DNA of 64,000 nucleotides from Streptomyces venezuelae (GTDB taxonomy: Bacteria; Actinomycetota; Actinomycetes; Streptomycetales; Streptomycetaceae), in NCBI RefSeq assembly GCF_008642295.1, contig NZ_CP029190.1:620001-684000 (forward strand). Direction: 5' to 3'. Positions 42,273 to 51,829 of the stretch are shown in pieces; the first letter of the stretch is position 1, and each line of letters begins with the position of its first letter. Both the position numbers and the translations under genes were made by a program. Below the pieces are notes generated by a model that had not been told where the DNA came from, made no database searches, and saw only the letters and a program-made list of their open reading frames with translations.

Positions 42273-43751
42273 GTGCCCAGACTCGAATGGCCCCTGCACG
42301 TCGTACGCCGGGTCGCCCTGGCCACCGCGCTCGTCGTCGCCCTGGGCGCGGCACTCTGGGTGGGTGTCGGCTGGCTGGAGGAGCGCCGGTCCCGATGCGC
42401 CGACGGGGTCGTCGAACTGGGCCCGGCCGACGAGTGCGTCGGCGTGACCGACGGCTCCTATGTCTTCGCACCGCACCTGGACGCCGTGAGCGGGAAGATC
42501 GAGGAGGAGAACCGCCGGGTCCTCGCCAACGCGGACAAGGAACCGTACGTCAGCGTCGCCTATTACACCTCCTTCACCACCACCGCCGAGGACAGCAACT
42601 CCGCCGAGGGCGTCCGCCACGAACTCCAGGGCGCCTATCTCGCCCAGTACCGGCACAACCGGGGCGACCTCGCCGCCACCCCCAAGATCCGGCTGCTGAT
42701 AGCCAACCCGGGCACCCGGTCCGCGCAGTGGCAGCACACCGTCGACGAGCTGATCGCCCGCAAGGACTCCCCGGACCGGCTCGTCGCCGTGGCCGGCCTC
42801 GGCCCCAGTACCAACGAGAACCTTGCAGCGATCAAGCGCCTCTCCGAACACCGCATCGCCATGGTCGGCGCCACCATGACCGCCACGAACATCCAGGGCA
42901 TCAACGGCTACGTCCGGGTCGCCCCCACCAACGAGGACGAGGCGTACGCCGCCGCCGGCTACCTCAAGAGGCACGGCGTCGGCACCGCCGTCGTCATCCA
43001 GGACGTGGCAGAGGGGGACCTCTACGCCTCCACCCTCGGCACCGCCTTCACCAAGGCCTTCCAGGACGGCGGCAAGCACCGGCTCGTCGCCGAGCGCATG
43101 ACCTACGACTCCTCCGTCAGCAGCGCCTGGCAGAACGAACTGCGCTACATGCCGGGGCAGTTGTGCCAGCAGCGCCCCCAGCTCGTGTACTTCGCGGGCC
43201 GCGGCCGGCACCTCACCCACTTCCTCGACGCGCTCGCCAACCGCAGCTGCACCGACCGGCACTTCACCGTGTTCGCCGGGGACGACACCACCAACCTGAG
43301 CGCCGAGCAGCTCGCCCACGCCGCCGAGACGGGTGTCGAGGTGCTCTACACCGGCCTCTCCCACCCCGACATGTACCGCTCGGCGCCGCAGGCGGTGTCC
43401 GCGCCGTCCGCGAAGAACTTCCAGCCGGGCGGGCTGCTGGACCAGTGGTTCCCGCACGATCCCCGCGAGGACGGCGGGGCCCTGATGGGCCACGACGCGG
43501 TGCTGGCCGCGGCGCACGGCATCCAGATGGCCGCCCGCTGGCAGGGGCAGGTGGTGGGCGACGCGGTGGCCCGGATGTTCCACCAGATGGACGGCACCCA
43601 GCAGGTGGCCGGGGCCGGCGGGTTCATCTCCTTCCAGAACAACGGCAACCCGCGCAACAAGGCCGTCCCGATCCTGCGCCTCAACGGCAAGGGCCGGGTC
43701 GAGTTCGTCGAGGTGTCCGCGGCGGAGGGCAAACCCCCGCAGGAACAGTGA
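42273..43751 (+). CDS. Membrane-anchored periplasmic-binding-fold protein
   Basis: 492 residues from GTG. One N-terminal helix (ALATALVVALGAALWVGVGWL, ~14-34) anchors an extracellular type I periplasmic-binding fold: VAVAGLGPSTNENLAAIKRLSEHRIAMVGATM, GYVRVAPTNEDEAYAAAGYLKRHG and GHDAVLAAAHGIQMA are typical of Leu/Ile/Val-binding or receptor-ligand-type folds. There is no lipobox. No ABC permease genes accompany it; its partner is the NACHT-like protein. Confidence 0.72.
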   Translation: MPRLEWPLHVVRRVALATALVVALGAALWVGVGWLEERRSRCADGVVELGPADECVGVTDGSYVFAPHLDAVSGKIEEENRRVLANADKEPYVSVAYYTSFTTTAEDSNSAEGVRHELQGAYLAQYRHNRGDLAATPKIRLLIANPGTRSAQWQHTVDELIARKDSPDRLVAVAGLGPSTNENLAAIKRLSEHRIAMVGATMTATNIQGINGYVRVAPTNEDEAYAAAGYLKRHGVGTAVVIQDVAEGDLYASTLGTAFTKAFQDGGKHRLVAERMTYDSSVSSAWQNELRYMPGQLCQQRPQLVYFAGRGRHLTHFLDALANRSCTDRHFTVFAGDDTTNLSAEQLAHAAETGVEVLYTGLSHPDMYRSAPQAVSAPSAKNFQPGGLLDQWFPHDPREDGGALMGHDAVLAAAHGIQMAARWQGQVVGDAVARMFHQMDGTQQVAGAGGFISFQNNGNPRNKAVPILRLNGKGRVEFVEVSAAEGKPPQEQ

Positions 43752-43807
43752 CGGACACGCCTCCCGCTTACGCTCCGTGAGCAGAAGCCGTCAGTAGACT
43801 GCACGCC

Positions 43808-44380
43808 GTGACGCACAGCGTCGGCAATGCACCGCCTCGCTCAGGTGCCCCCACTCACATCTACTACTTCGACGTGGGGGTCGGGGACTGGGAGGGGCGG
43901 TTCACCTTCCGGGTCACGTCCTGGCCCCGCTTCCGGCGCACCCGCGTCGGACTGCGCAACCGGGCGCTGGTCGTCGCCATGGTGCTCGCCCAGCGGCTGA
44001 CCGGGCCGCCCCGGCTGGAGTCGACCATCGTGGCCGATCCCTCCGCGGGCGCCTTCGGGGTCGCCGACAACGTGGTCAGGCTCTCCACGTTCGGGGTGAC
44101 CCTGTACCTGCTGAAGGAGCGCTACCTCCTCGCCCCGGACGGCACGAGTGTCACGGTGGAGGCACACGAGCAGTTCGGTCCCGTCCCGGGCATCGTGACG
44201 CGGACGTTCGGCTACCCGGCGGAGATCCAGCCCTCGGGTCTGGGCTCCACCTACCACATGCCGCTCCTGGGGAGCCCGTGGACGGCCACGTACGAGGTGG
44301 GAGCCGACCGGCAGAGCCTCGCCGGGCAGCTCGTGTGCGACTGGGCCAGGGCGACGGAAAACGTACGCCGTATCCGATGA
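43808..44380 (+). CDS. Conserved unknown, 190 aa
   Basis: Starts GTG. A beta-rich, mostly hydrophilic protein (HIYYFDVGVGDWEGRFTFRVTSWPRF, ESTIVADPSAGAFG, TVTVEAHEQFGPVPGIVTRTF), which suggests a lipocalin-like barrel, but no family is recognised. No signal peptide. It overlaps the DUF5995 gene by 4 bases, so the two are co-translated. Confidence 0.6.
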   Translation: MTHSVGNAPPRSGAPTHIYYFDVGVGDWEGRFTFRVTSWPRFRRTRVGLRNRALVVAMVLAQRLTGPPRLESTIVADPSAGAFGVADNVVRLSTFGVTLYLLKERYLLAPDGTSVTVEAHEQFGPVPGIVTRTFGYPAEIQPSGLGSTYHMPLLGSPWTATYEVGADRQSLAGQLVCDWARATENVRRIR

Positions 44381-45222
44381 CGCAGGACGCCACCGGCGTG
44401 GCCGCCGAGAGGGTCCAGGGAGTCGTCCGGGAACTCACCGCCCGGGTCATGCAGTACGACGCCGCGCGGGACCACCGCGCGGTCTTCGCATACACCTACT
44501 TCCGGCTGACCTCGGACCTCGCCGCGAGCCTGCGGGGCAACACCCCGTCCTTCAGGACGCCCGAGTGGGTCGCCGACCTGTCCGTCTCCCTCGCCGCGGC
44601 CTACTTCGGCGCCATGGACGCCATCGACGGCTGGCTGGGCGCCGGTCCCCGCCCCGGCGGCGAAATCCACTCCGCCGACATGCCGGAGCACATCCCGAAA
44701 CCGTGGCGGGACGTCTACGCCGCCTCGACCGCGCGGCACTCCTACGTCCTGGAGGAGGTGCTGTTCTCGATGATGGCGCACATGTCGTACGACCTGCCGC
44801 TGGCGCTCCGGGCCCTGGCCCCGGCCCCGGCCGCCGGCGGGGACCTGCACCGCCACCTCGCGGACTTCCACCGGATGAACGACCTGCTGGCCTCCTCCGT
44901 CGACGCGGTCCAGCACGAGATCGCCGCCCGCTACTGCCGTCGGCTGCACTCGCTGGACCGCCTGTTCACCCGGGACGACGAGCTCTTCACCAGCTACGGG
45001 ATCCGGGTCGCGCGGGGCCTGGCCTGGTTCAACTGCGACCGGCTGCTGGATCCGGCGGCGGCGGTCGGGGCACAGGGCTCCATCAGCAGGTCGACGGCCG
45101 CGTTCATCGCCGAGTTCCGCTCCCCGGACGACTGGCGGCGCCGCCATGCCTTCCGTGTCCTGCGGGCCCTGGTCCCCTCCCGGCGGCAGTGGCCGGCACC
45201 GGGTACCGCCCTCACCCCGTAA
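44377..45222 (+). CDS. DUF5995-type helical protein
   Basis: 281 residues, almost wholly helical. YDAARDHRAVFAYTYFRLTSDLAASL, VADLSVSLAAAYFGAMDAIDGWL and HSYVLEEVLFSMMAHMSYDLPLAL fit the DUF5995 pattern; conserved His/Asp/Glu pairs (DHR, HMSYDLP, DFHRMND) could form a metal site like that of HD or DinB-type bundles. Function is unknown. Confidence 0.7.
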   Translation: MTQDATGVAAERVQGVVRELTARVMQYDAARDHRAVFAYTYFRLTSDLAASLRGNTPSFRTPEWVADLSVSLAAAYFGAMDAIDGWLGAGPRPGGEIHSADMPEHIPKPWRDVYAASTARHSYVLEEVLFSMMAHMSYDLPLALRALAPAPAAGGDLHRHLADFHRMNDLLASSVDAVQHEIAARYCRRLHSLDRLFTRDDELFTSYGIRVARGLAWFNCDRLLDPAAAVGAQGSISRSTAAFIAEFRSPDDWRRRHAFRVLRALVPSRRQWPAPGTALTP

Positions 45223-45368
45223 CCGGCTGACCGGCTGGACGACTGACCGGCTGACCGGCCCGGTGCCGCGGGGGGGGGTCGCCCGTCTGCCCCGCCCCGC
45301 ACGACAGCGCCCCCGGGCTGCGGCAGGGTCGTGGCGAGTGCACGGCAGTCCCCCGGGAAGAGGCTCGC

Positions 45369-48260
45369 ATGGACGAGGTCGCACGGTACGAGCGCTATGC
45401 CGGCGGCAGCCCCGAGGCCGAGCGGCTGGTCTTCGAACGGCTGGCGCACGAGCTCCTGAAGGTGCAGCTCAAGGCGAAGGGGCGCAGTGGCGCCGGCGCC
45501 GTCGACCGGGCCTTCCACGCCAAGGCCGTCCTCGGCGTGGAGAACGCCCGGCTGACGTTCCGCGAGGACCTTCCCGAGGACCTGCGGGCCGGGTTCGCGA
45601 GGCCCGGAGCCGAATACCCGGTCACGGTCCGGCTGTCCAACGCCGGCGGGGTCCGGCAGCCCGATTTCGCACCCGATCTGCGCGGGGCGGCGCTGCGCGT
45701 CGAGGCGGGCCCCGGTGAGACCCACGATCTGCTGATGACGAACTTCCCGGTGTCCCACGCCCGCGACGCGGTCGAGTTCGTCGCCTTCGCCAAGGCCATG
45801 GCAGGTGCCGACTCTCGGCTGCGGAAGGGGTACGCCCTGTTCGTCAAGCTGCCCCTGGCGGTCGGCTGGCCCACGGCCACCCGGATGCGGCGCAACGTCG
45901 TCGCGGGAACCCGGCGCACGGTACGCAGCCTGGCCCTGGAGACGTACTGGAGCCGCGGCGCGATCCTGTGGGGCGACCACGGACCGGTGCGCTACCAGCT
46001 GAGGCCCGCGGCGGACGCCCCACAGGCCCCGGCGGCCTCGCACACCGATCCCGACTATCTGCGGCGCGAGCTCTCCGACCGGCTGCGCCGGGCGGACGTG
46101 GTCTTCGAACTGTGCGTACAGCGCTACGTGGACGCCCGGCGCACCCCCGTCGAGGACGGCGCGGCCGAGTGGACGGAGCAGGCCACGCCCGTCGTGCCGG
46201 TGGCCACCCTGACCGTCCCGCGCCAGGACATCCACACCGCCGAAGCCCGCGCCTGCGCTGCCCGGGTGGACCTGCTGGCGTTCAACCCGTGGCACACCAC
46301 GGAGTACTTCCGGCCCCTGGGCAATCTCAACCGGGCCCGCAAGGCCGCTTACGAGGCGAGCAGCGCCCACCGCCTGGGCCGGCGCTTCCTGACCGTCGAG
46401 CCGCGGCGCAACGCACAGCTCGGGGCACCGCTGCGGGCCGTCTTCCGGACCGTCAACCGCGTCGTCCCGTGGCACCGGCTGCCCACCTCGCTCGGCCTCC
46501 TCAACCTCATGGCCTTCCGGCAGACACTGCGCCGGCAGAACCTCATCGACACCGAGGTCCACGAGGCTCCGCCCGAGGCCGGTCCGGTGGCGGCCCCGCC
46601 CGAGGAGGAGCTGCTGGTCAGGCGCAGTTTCGACGGCTCCTTCAATGACCTGTCGGCGCCGCGGATGGGCGCTGTCGGGGCGACCTTCGGCCGCTCCATG
46701 CCGCCCGTCTACCGCCCGGACCTGTTCGACACGCCCAGTCCGGTCACGGTGAGCCGGGAACTGCTCCGGCGCGAGGCGTTCATCCCCGCGACCTCGCTGA
46801 ACATCATCGCCGCCGCGTGGATCCAGTTCCAGGTGCACGACTGGGTCCAGCACAAGAGGCTTCCGGCCGCCGTCCGGAGCGTCGAGGTGCCGCTGCCACC
46901 CGGCGAGACCTGGCAGAACACCCCGGGCGGGCCGCGGGAGAAGGTGATGCGCTTCGGCGAGGACGAGCCGGTGCACCGGCCGCCCGGCAGCGGGCAGCCG
47001 CCGATCGTGTTCGCGAGCAGCGTGTCGCACTGGTGGGACGGTTCGGAGGTGTACGGCAGCGACCAGGTGGTGGCGATGTCGTTGCGCGAGCCCGACGGCG
47101 GCCCCCGGCTCCGGCTGGAGGACGGACACCTGCCGAACGGCACGAACGGCTCAGGCGGCGCGGGCGGCTTGGGCGGCACCCCGCTCACGGGGTTCACCGA
47201 CAACTGGTGGCTCGGCCTCAGCGCCGTACACACCCTGTTCGCCCGTGAGCACAACGCGGTGTGCGACGCCCTGCGCCAGGAGTACCCGCGGATGGACGCG
47301 GACCGGGTCTACCACACGGCGCGGCTGATCGTCTCCGCGCTGATCGCGAAGATCCACACGGTCGAGTGGACCCCCGCGATCCTCGCCACCAAGACGCTCG
47401 ACATCGGCATGAAGACCAACTGGCAGGGGCCGCCGAAGAACTGGCTGGACCAGCTGGGCGTCTGGCTGCTGGAGGCGAACGGGCGGCAGGGCATCCCCAA
47501 GTCCCTGCCCGACCACCACGGCGCCCCGTATTCCCTGACGGAGGAGTTCGTCACCGTCTACCGGATGCACCCGCTGATCCCGGACGATTACGAGCTCGTC
47601 GACCACCGGTTCGGCCGCCGTCTCGACACCCTGGACTTCACCGCCCTCCAGGGCGCCGCGACGGAGCCGCTGATCCGCAAGACCGGCCTGGTGAACACCC
47701 TGTACTCGCTGGGCATCGCCCACCCGGGGGCGATCACCCTGCACAACTTCCCACGGACCCTGCAGGCCTTCGAACGGGATGGGGAGGTGATCGATCTGTC
47801 CGTGGTCGACCTGGTGCGCACCCGGCGCCGCGGCGTCCCGCGCTACAACGACTTCCGGGCCGGCCTGCACAAGCCGCGGATCCGGCGGTTCGAGGACCTC
47901 TCCTCCGATCCGGAGACGGTCGCACGGCTGCGGGACGTCTACCGCTCGGTGGACGACATCGACACCATGGTGGGGCTCTTCGCCGAGAACCCGCCCGCGG
48001 GCTTCGGGTTCAGCGACACCGCCTTCCGTGTGTTCATCCTGATGGCCAGCAGACGGTTGCAGAGCGACCGGTTCCTCACGGTCGACTTCCGGCCGGAGGT
48101 CTACACGCCCCTCGGGATGGACTGGATCGCACGCAACGGCATGACGAGCGTCATCCTGCGGCACTGCCCGGAGCTGGCGGGCATCCTGCCGCGCGGGGCG
48201 AGCGCCTTCGCGCCGTGGCGCCCGGTCCAGCCCGTCCGCAACGGCGGCGGCCCCGGCTGA
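45369..48260 (+). CDS. Fusion of catalase-like domain and animal-type heme peroxidase
   Basis: 963 residues. About 1-340 resemble a catalase core: AFHAKAVLGVENARLTF, VRLSNAGG, PDLRGAALRV, DLLMTNFPVSHARDAVEFVAF and EYFRPLGNLNRARKAAY; the usual R-x-x-x-Y heme-ligand motif is not obvious. About 400-950 are an animal heme peroxidase/alpha-dioxygenase domain: VHDWVQH holds the distal histidine, WWDGSEVYGSD, and YRMHPLIPDDYELVD the proximal histidine. Such peroxidases oxygenate fatty acids or phenols. A hydroperoxide maker joined to a catalase-like domain recalls the coral allene oxide synthase-lipoxygenase fusion. GGAAGAGG precedes the ATG. Confidence 0.82.
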   Translation: MDEVARYERYAGGSPEAERLVFERLAHELLKVQLKAKGRSGAGAVDRAFHAKAVLGVENARLTFREDLPEDLRAGFARPGAEYPVTVRLSNAGGVRQPDFAPDLRGAALRVEAGPGETHDLLMTNFPVSHARDAVEFVAFAKAMAGADSRLRKGYALFVKLPLAVGWPTATRMRRNVVAGTRRTVRSLALETYWSRGAILWGDHGPVRYQLRPAADAPQAPAASHTDPDYLRRELSDRLRRADVVFELCVQRYVDARRTPVEDGAAEWTEQATPVVPVATLTVPRQDIHTAEARACAARVDLLAFNPWHTTEYFRPLGNLNRARKAAYEASSAHRLGRRFLTVEPRRNAQLGAPLRAVFRTVNRVVPWHRLPTSLGLLNLMAFRQTLRRQNLIDTEVHEAPPEAGPVAAPPEEELLVRRSFDGSFNDLSAPRMGAVGATFGRSMPPVYRPDLFDTPSPVTVSRELLRREAFIPATSLNIIAAAWIQFQVHDWVQHKRLPAAVRSVEVPLPPGETWQNTPGGPREKVMRFGEDEPVHRPPGSGQPPIVFASSVSHWWDGSEVYGSDQVVAMSLREPDGGPRLRLEDGHLPNGTNGSGGAGGLGGTPLTGFTDNWWLGLSAVHTLFAREHNAVCDALRQEYPRMDADRVYHTARLIVSALIAKIHTVEWTPAILATKTLDIGMKTNWQGPPKNWLDQLGVWLLEANGRQGIPKSLPDHHGAPYSLTEEFVTVYRMHPLIPDDYELVDHRFGRRLDTLDFTALQGAATEPLIRKTGLVNTLYSLGIAHPGAITLHNFPRTLQAFERDGEVIDLSVVDLVRTRRRGVPRYNDFRAGLHKPRIRRFEDLSSDPETVARLRDVYRSVDDIDTMVGLFAENPPAGFGFSDTAFRVFILMASRRLQSDRFLTVDFRPEVYTPLGMDWIARNGMTSVILRHCPELAGILPRGASAFAPWRPVQPVRNGGGPG

Positions 48261-48270
48261 GCGGCGGAGG

Positions 48271-49515
48271 TCAGCGCCCGCTCCCGTGCAGCGACTCCTT
48301 CGGGGGCCGCTCGCGCACGGCCCCGTAGGCGATGAAGTAGGCCGGCACCCGGTTCAGCCACCGTGAGTCGGTGACGAGCTCGGTCATCCGCTTCGCCCGC
48401 CGCGGATGGCCGAACGCGGCCCGGCCGGCCAGCAGTGGCTCGATGACCTGGGCATGGGCGAGCCGCTGGAGGCCTTGGGTGGCCACCGTGGTGGGCCAGC
48501 GGCGGTGCTGGACCCGGCGTACGTCCCGCAGTCCCACGGTGCCCGCGCGCAGCGGCCCCACCAGGTACCGGGCAGCGGCCACCGCGTCCTGTACGGCGAG
48601 GTTGATGCCGATCCCGAAGACCGGCGACATCGCATGGGCGGCGTCACCGATGCACAGCAGCCCCGGCCGGTGCCAGCGGCGCAGGCGGTCGAGGCGTACG
48701 TCGAGCAGTTTGACCTCGTCCCAGGAGGTGAGGGTGTGGGTGCGGTCGGCCAGCCAGGGAGCGGCCTCCGCGAACTGGGCCATGAACCGGTCCAGGCCCT
48801 CGGCGCGCCGCTCGGCGTCGGTCCCCTTGGGGATCAGCCCGGCGCACTGCCAGTAGTCGCCGCGGTCGATGAGCGCGGTGAAGAACCGGTCCCCCACACC
48901 ACCGACGAGCCCGCTGGGATCCTCCTCGCGCCGCGGAATCCGGAACCACCAGGCGTCCATCGGGCACGGGAAGCCCTCCAGCCCGAGTTCGGGCAGCTCC
49001 CTGGCGAGCGACCCGCGGCCGTCACAGGCCACGGTCAGGGTCGCCCGCAGCTCGCCGGTGGTGCCGTCCGCGGTGCGGTACCGCACGCCCGTGACCCGTC
49101 CGCCCTCGGTCAGGAAGGACACCGCCTCGGTGTCCATGCGCAGCCGGAAGGACGGCTCCCGGCCCGCCTCGTCGGCGAGGAGGTCGAGCAGGTCCCACTG
49201 GGGGACCATCGCGATGTAGTTGTACTTCCCGTGCAGCGCCCCGATGTTCCCGACGGTAACCAGGGCCCGGTCCGCGCCGATGGGCAGTTGCACCGCGGTC
49301 ACCCGGCGCTGCGGCAGCCGGGCGAACCGTTCGGCCAGTCCGATGTCGTCCAGCAAGGACAGGGTCGAGGGATGCACGGTGTCACCGCGGAAGTCGCGCA
49401 GGAAGTCGCCGTGCTTCTCCAGTACGGTCACCTCCACCCCGGCCCGGGCCAGCAGCAGCGCGAGCACCATTCCGGCGGGCCCGCCTCCCACCACGCAGCA
49501 GGTCGTGCGCTCCAC
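48271..49515 (-). CDS. FAD-dependent monooxygenase (PHBH/phenol hydroxylase fold)
   Basis: 414 residues from the GTG with AAGGAG upstream. The first FAD motif CCVVGGGPAGMVLALLLARAG, the mid VACDGRGSLARE (DG motif) and GLLCIGDAAHAMSPVFGIGINLAVQDA (GD motif) define class A flavin monooxygenases. The substrate is unknown; members hydroxylate aromatic or polyketide-type compounds. An in-frame ATG at 49581 would add a short segment from 9-base repeats (GIAGITGIA). It converges on the heme peroxidase gene, so the two are not one operon. Confidence 0.85.
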   Translation of the reverse strand: MERTTCCVVGGGPAGMVLALLLARAGVEVTVLEKHGDFLRDFRGDTVHPSTLSLLDDIGLAERFARLPQRRVTAVQLPIGADRALVTVGNIGALHGKYNYIAMVPQWDLLDLLADEAGREPSFRLRMDTEAVSFLTEGGRVTGVRYRTADGTTGELRATLTVACDGRGSLARELPELGLEGFPCPMDAWWFRIPRREEDPSGLVGGVGDRFFTALIDRGDYWQCAGLIPKGTDAERRAEGLDRFMAQFAEAAPWLADRTHTLTSWDEVKLLDVRLDRLRRWHRPGLLCIGDAAHAMSPVFGIGINLAVQDAVAAARYLVGPLRAGTVGLRDVRRVQHRRWPTTVATQGLQRLAHAQVIEPLLAGRAAFGHPRRAKRMTELVTDSRWLNRVPAYFIAYGAVRERPPKESLHGSGR

Positions 49516-49766
49516 GGCAACCACTCCTTCGCGGCCTCGGGCGATCCCGGTGATCCCCGCGATCCCCGCCATCTCCGTCATCCCCAGCTGACGTATACCG
49601 CATCCCCGGCGCCCGGAACGGCAATGGCACGGCCGGGGCCGACCGGTGCAACCGGCGGGCGGGCTGCCGCGCGCCGCCGACGCGTGTCCCGCGCCCCGGG
49701 ATATCAGTGGTCGCACCCGGCGGTCCGCGGCGACCGCCACCGTCCCCTCCGAAAGGCCCGCGCACC

Positions 49767-50252
49767 GTGACCGTCCAACCCGTCCCCGAGGGATACCCAC
49801 GCGTCACGCCGTACCTGTGCGTCGACGGAGCGGCAGCCGCGATCGACTTCTACGTTTCCGTGCTCGGCGCCGCCGAGCGGATGAGGATGCCGGCCCCGGG
49901 CGGCAGGATCGGCCACGCCGAGCTGGAGCTGGGCAACTCGGTCATCATGCTCGCGGACGAGCACCCGGACATCGGGTTCCGTTCGCCGAAGGCGGTGGGC
50001 GGCACGCCCGTCACCCTGCACGTGTACGTCGAGGACGTCGACGCGGTCTTCGCCAAGGCCCTCGCCCGGGGTGCCACGGAGCTGTCGCCCGTCACGAACG
50101 AGTTCTACGGTGACCGGACCGGGCAGATCGAGGACCCCTTCGGCCACCGCTGGAACCTCGCCACGCATGTGGAGGACGTCCCGCCGGAGGAGATGGAGAA
50201 GCGCGCCCGGGAAGCCGGGGAGTCCGGGCACTCCGCCCCGGACGGCGGTTGA
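49767..50252 (+). CDS. VOC family protein, PhnB-like
   Basis: 161 residues from GTG. RVTPYLCVDGAAAAIDFYVSVLGAAER at the start, HAELELGNSVIMLADEHPDIGF and PFGHRWNLATHVEDVPPEEMEKRA at the end fit the PhnB-type glyoxalase/bleomycin-resistance fold. It overlaps the MFS-fusion gene by 4 bases, so the two are probably one operon and might be a small-molecule resistance pair. Confidence 0.85.
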   Translation: MTVQPVPEGYPRVTPYLCVDGAAAAIDFYVSVLGAAERMRMPAPGGRIGHAELELGNSVIMLADEHPDIGFRSPKAVGGTPVTLHVYVEDVDAVFAKALARGATELSPVTNEFYGDRTGQIEDPFGHRWNLATHVEDVPPEEMEKRAREAGESGHSAPDGG

Positions 50253-51829
50253 GCCGCCCGCCGGCGACCCCGGACCGCACGGCGACCCCGGACGCCGCGG
50301 CGCGGCGGAAGCTCCGGCGGCGGCTGGCCCCGCTCTACGCGACCGCGTTCCTGCAGAACCTGGCGCTGTGGGTGCCCGTCGAGAAGCTGTTCATGACCGG
50401 CATCGGCTTCGATGCGGCCGGGATCGGCGTCATGGCCGCCGTCTATTCGATTGTGGTACCGGTCTTCGAGGTGCCGTCGGGCCTGCTCGCCGACCGGTGG
50501 AGCCGCCGCGGGGTGCTGGTCCTCGCGTGCGCGGCGGCGGTGGTCAGCGTCACCGTCGGCGGGCTGAGCCGGAGCGTCGGGATGTACATGGTGGCGGCGT
50601 TCTTCCTCGGTGTCTTCTTCGCGATGCAGTCCGGGACCTTCGAGGCGGTCGTCTACGACACCCTGCTGGAGGAGACCGGGTCGAGCGACTCCTTCGAACG
50701 GGTCATCGGCCGGGTCCGGGTGGTCGAGAGCATCGCACTCGTCGCTAGCGCCCTGGCGGGTGGTGTCATCGCCGAAGTCCTCTCCCTGCGGGACACCTAT
50801 TTCCTGACCGTGCCGCCCCTGATCGGGGCGGCCCTCGCCCTGTTCTTCTTCCGGGAACCGCGGCTGCACAAGACCGAGGAGGCCGAGCCGCTGCGCCGTC
50901 AGATCGCGGCGACCTACCGGGTGCTGCTGGGACCCGGCCGGCTCCGCGCGGTGATCCTGCTGACCGTCGCCGGCGCGCTGCTGATGCAGGGGATGCTGGA
51001 GTTCGGTCCGCTGTGGCTGGTCGCGCTGGCCGTTCCGGCGTTCTGGTACGGGCCGCACTGGGCGGGCCTGACGGCCGCGCTCGGCCTCGGCGGACTGCTC
51101 GGCTCCCAGGGCTGGCTGAGCCGCCGATGGCCCGTGGTGGCACTGGCCGCCCTGGTGGTGGGCTGTTGCTGCGTACTGGCGACGGGCCGGTCGCCGGCGC
51201 CGGTGATCGTCGCCCAGGTGGTGCTCACCCTCGCGGTGGTCGCGGTGAGCATTCCGGTACTGCACAGGCTGCACGATGCGGTGCCCTCGGCGCTCCGCGC
51301 CGGGGTCGCCTCCGGCGTCGGCACCCTCACCTGGCTCGCCTTCGTACCGTTCGCGCTGGTGATCGGGTTCGTCAGCGAACGACGGGGGGTCGGGGCCGCG
51401 GGGTGGCTCTTCGTCGCGGTCGCGCTCGTGACCGGAATCCTGATGGTCGTGGTCCTGCCGGGCGGCCCGGTCACCCCGGCGGCCGTGCCCCCCGAGAAGG
51501 AACCGGAGCACGCGTTCCCGGCCGACCGCTTCCTCCCCGAGAGCCATCCGGAGTGGCCGGGGCACTGGGCCTCCCCGCCCGTCGCCTGGGAGACCTTCGG
51601 CCTGGACCTGAGCGGTGACAGGGTGCTCGCCGAAGTCCGTGCGGCAGTCCTGGACATGCCGGCGGAGCTGCGCCGGGTCATCGTGCTGCGCGACGTGGAG
51701 GGGCGGCCTCCGTCCGAGGTGGCGGAGGCCCTCGGCATCAGCGCCGCGGAGGAGGGCACCCGCCTCCACCGGGCCCGCGGGCTGGTACGTGCCCGACTGG
51801 AGCAGTACCTGCAAGGACAGGAGCCCTGA
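50249..51829 (+). CDS. MFS transporter fused to a sigma-region-4-like DNA-binding domain
   Basis: 526 residues from GTG. About 25-420 form a 12-helix major facilitator (GFDAAGIGVMAAVYSIVVPVFEVPSGLLADRWSRRG is the first cytosolic-loop signature). After a Pro/Glu linker, residues ~455-522 read as an ECF sigma region 4: LAEVRAAVLDMPAELRRVIVLRD, VEGRPPSEVAEALGISAAEEG, TRLHRARGLVRARLEQYL. Region 2 is absent, so it cannot be a whole sigma factor. The next gene encodes a zinc anti-sigma-type protein. No frameshift is needed: the frame is continuous through the junction. Confidence 0.85.
   Translation: MSRPPATPDRTATPDAAARRKLRRRLAPLYATAFLQNLALWVPVEKLFMTGIGFDAAGIGVMAAVYSIVVPVFEVPSGLLADRWSRRGVLVLACAAAVVSVTVGGLSRSVGMYMVAAFFLGVFFAMQSGTFEAVVYDTLLEETGSSDSFERVIGRVRVVESIALVASALAGGVIAEVLSLRDTYFLTVPPLIGAALALFFFREPRLHKTEEAEPLRRQIAATYRVLLGPGRLRAVILLTVAGALLMQGMLEFGPLWLVALAVPAFWYGPHWAGLTAALGLGGLLGSQGWLSRRWPVVALAALVVGCCCVLATGRSPAPVIVAQVVLTLAVVAVSIPVLHRLHDAVPSALRAGVASGVGTLTWLAFVPFALVIGFVSERRGVGAAGWLFVAVALVTGILMVVVLPGGPVTPAAVPPEKEPEHAFPADRFLPESHPEWPGHWASPPVAWETFGLDLSGDRVLAEVRAAVLDMPAELRRVIVLRDVEGRPPSEVAEALGISAAEEGTRLHRARGLVRARLEQYLQGQEP

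Noticed and set aside
45369..48260. Two separate genes (catalase and peroxidase) joined by sequencing error
   Set aside because: The frame is uninterrupted, with consistent codon use and no internal stop or second ribosome-binding site seen.
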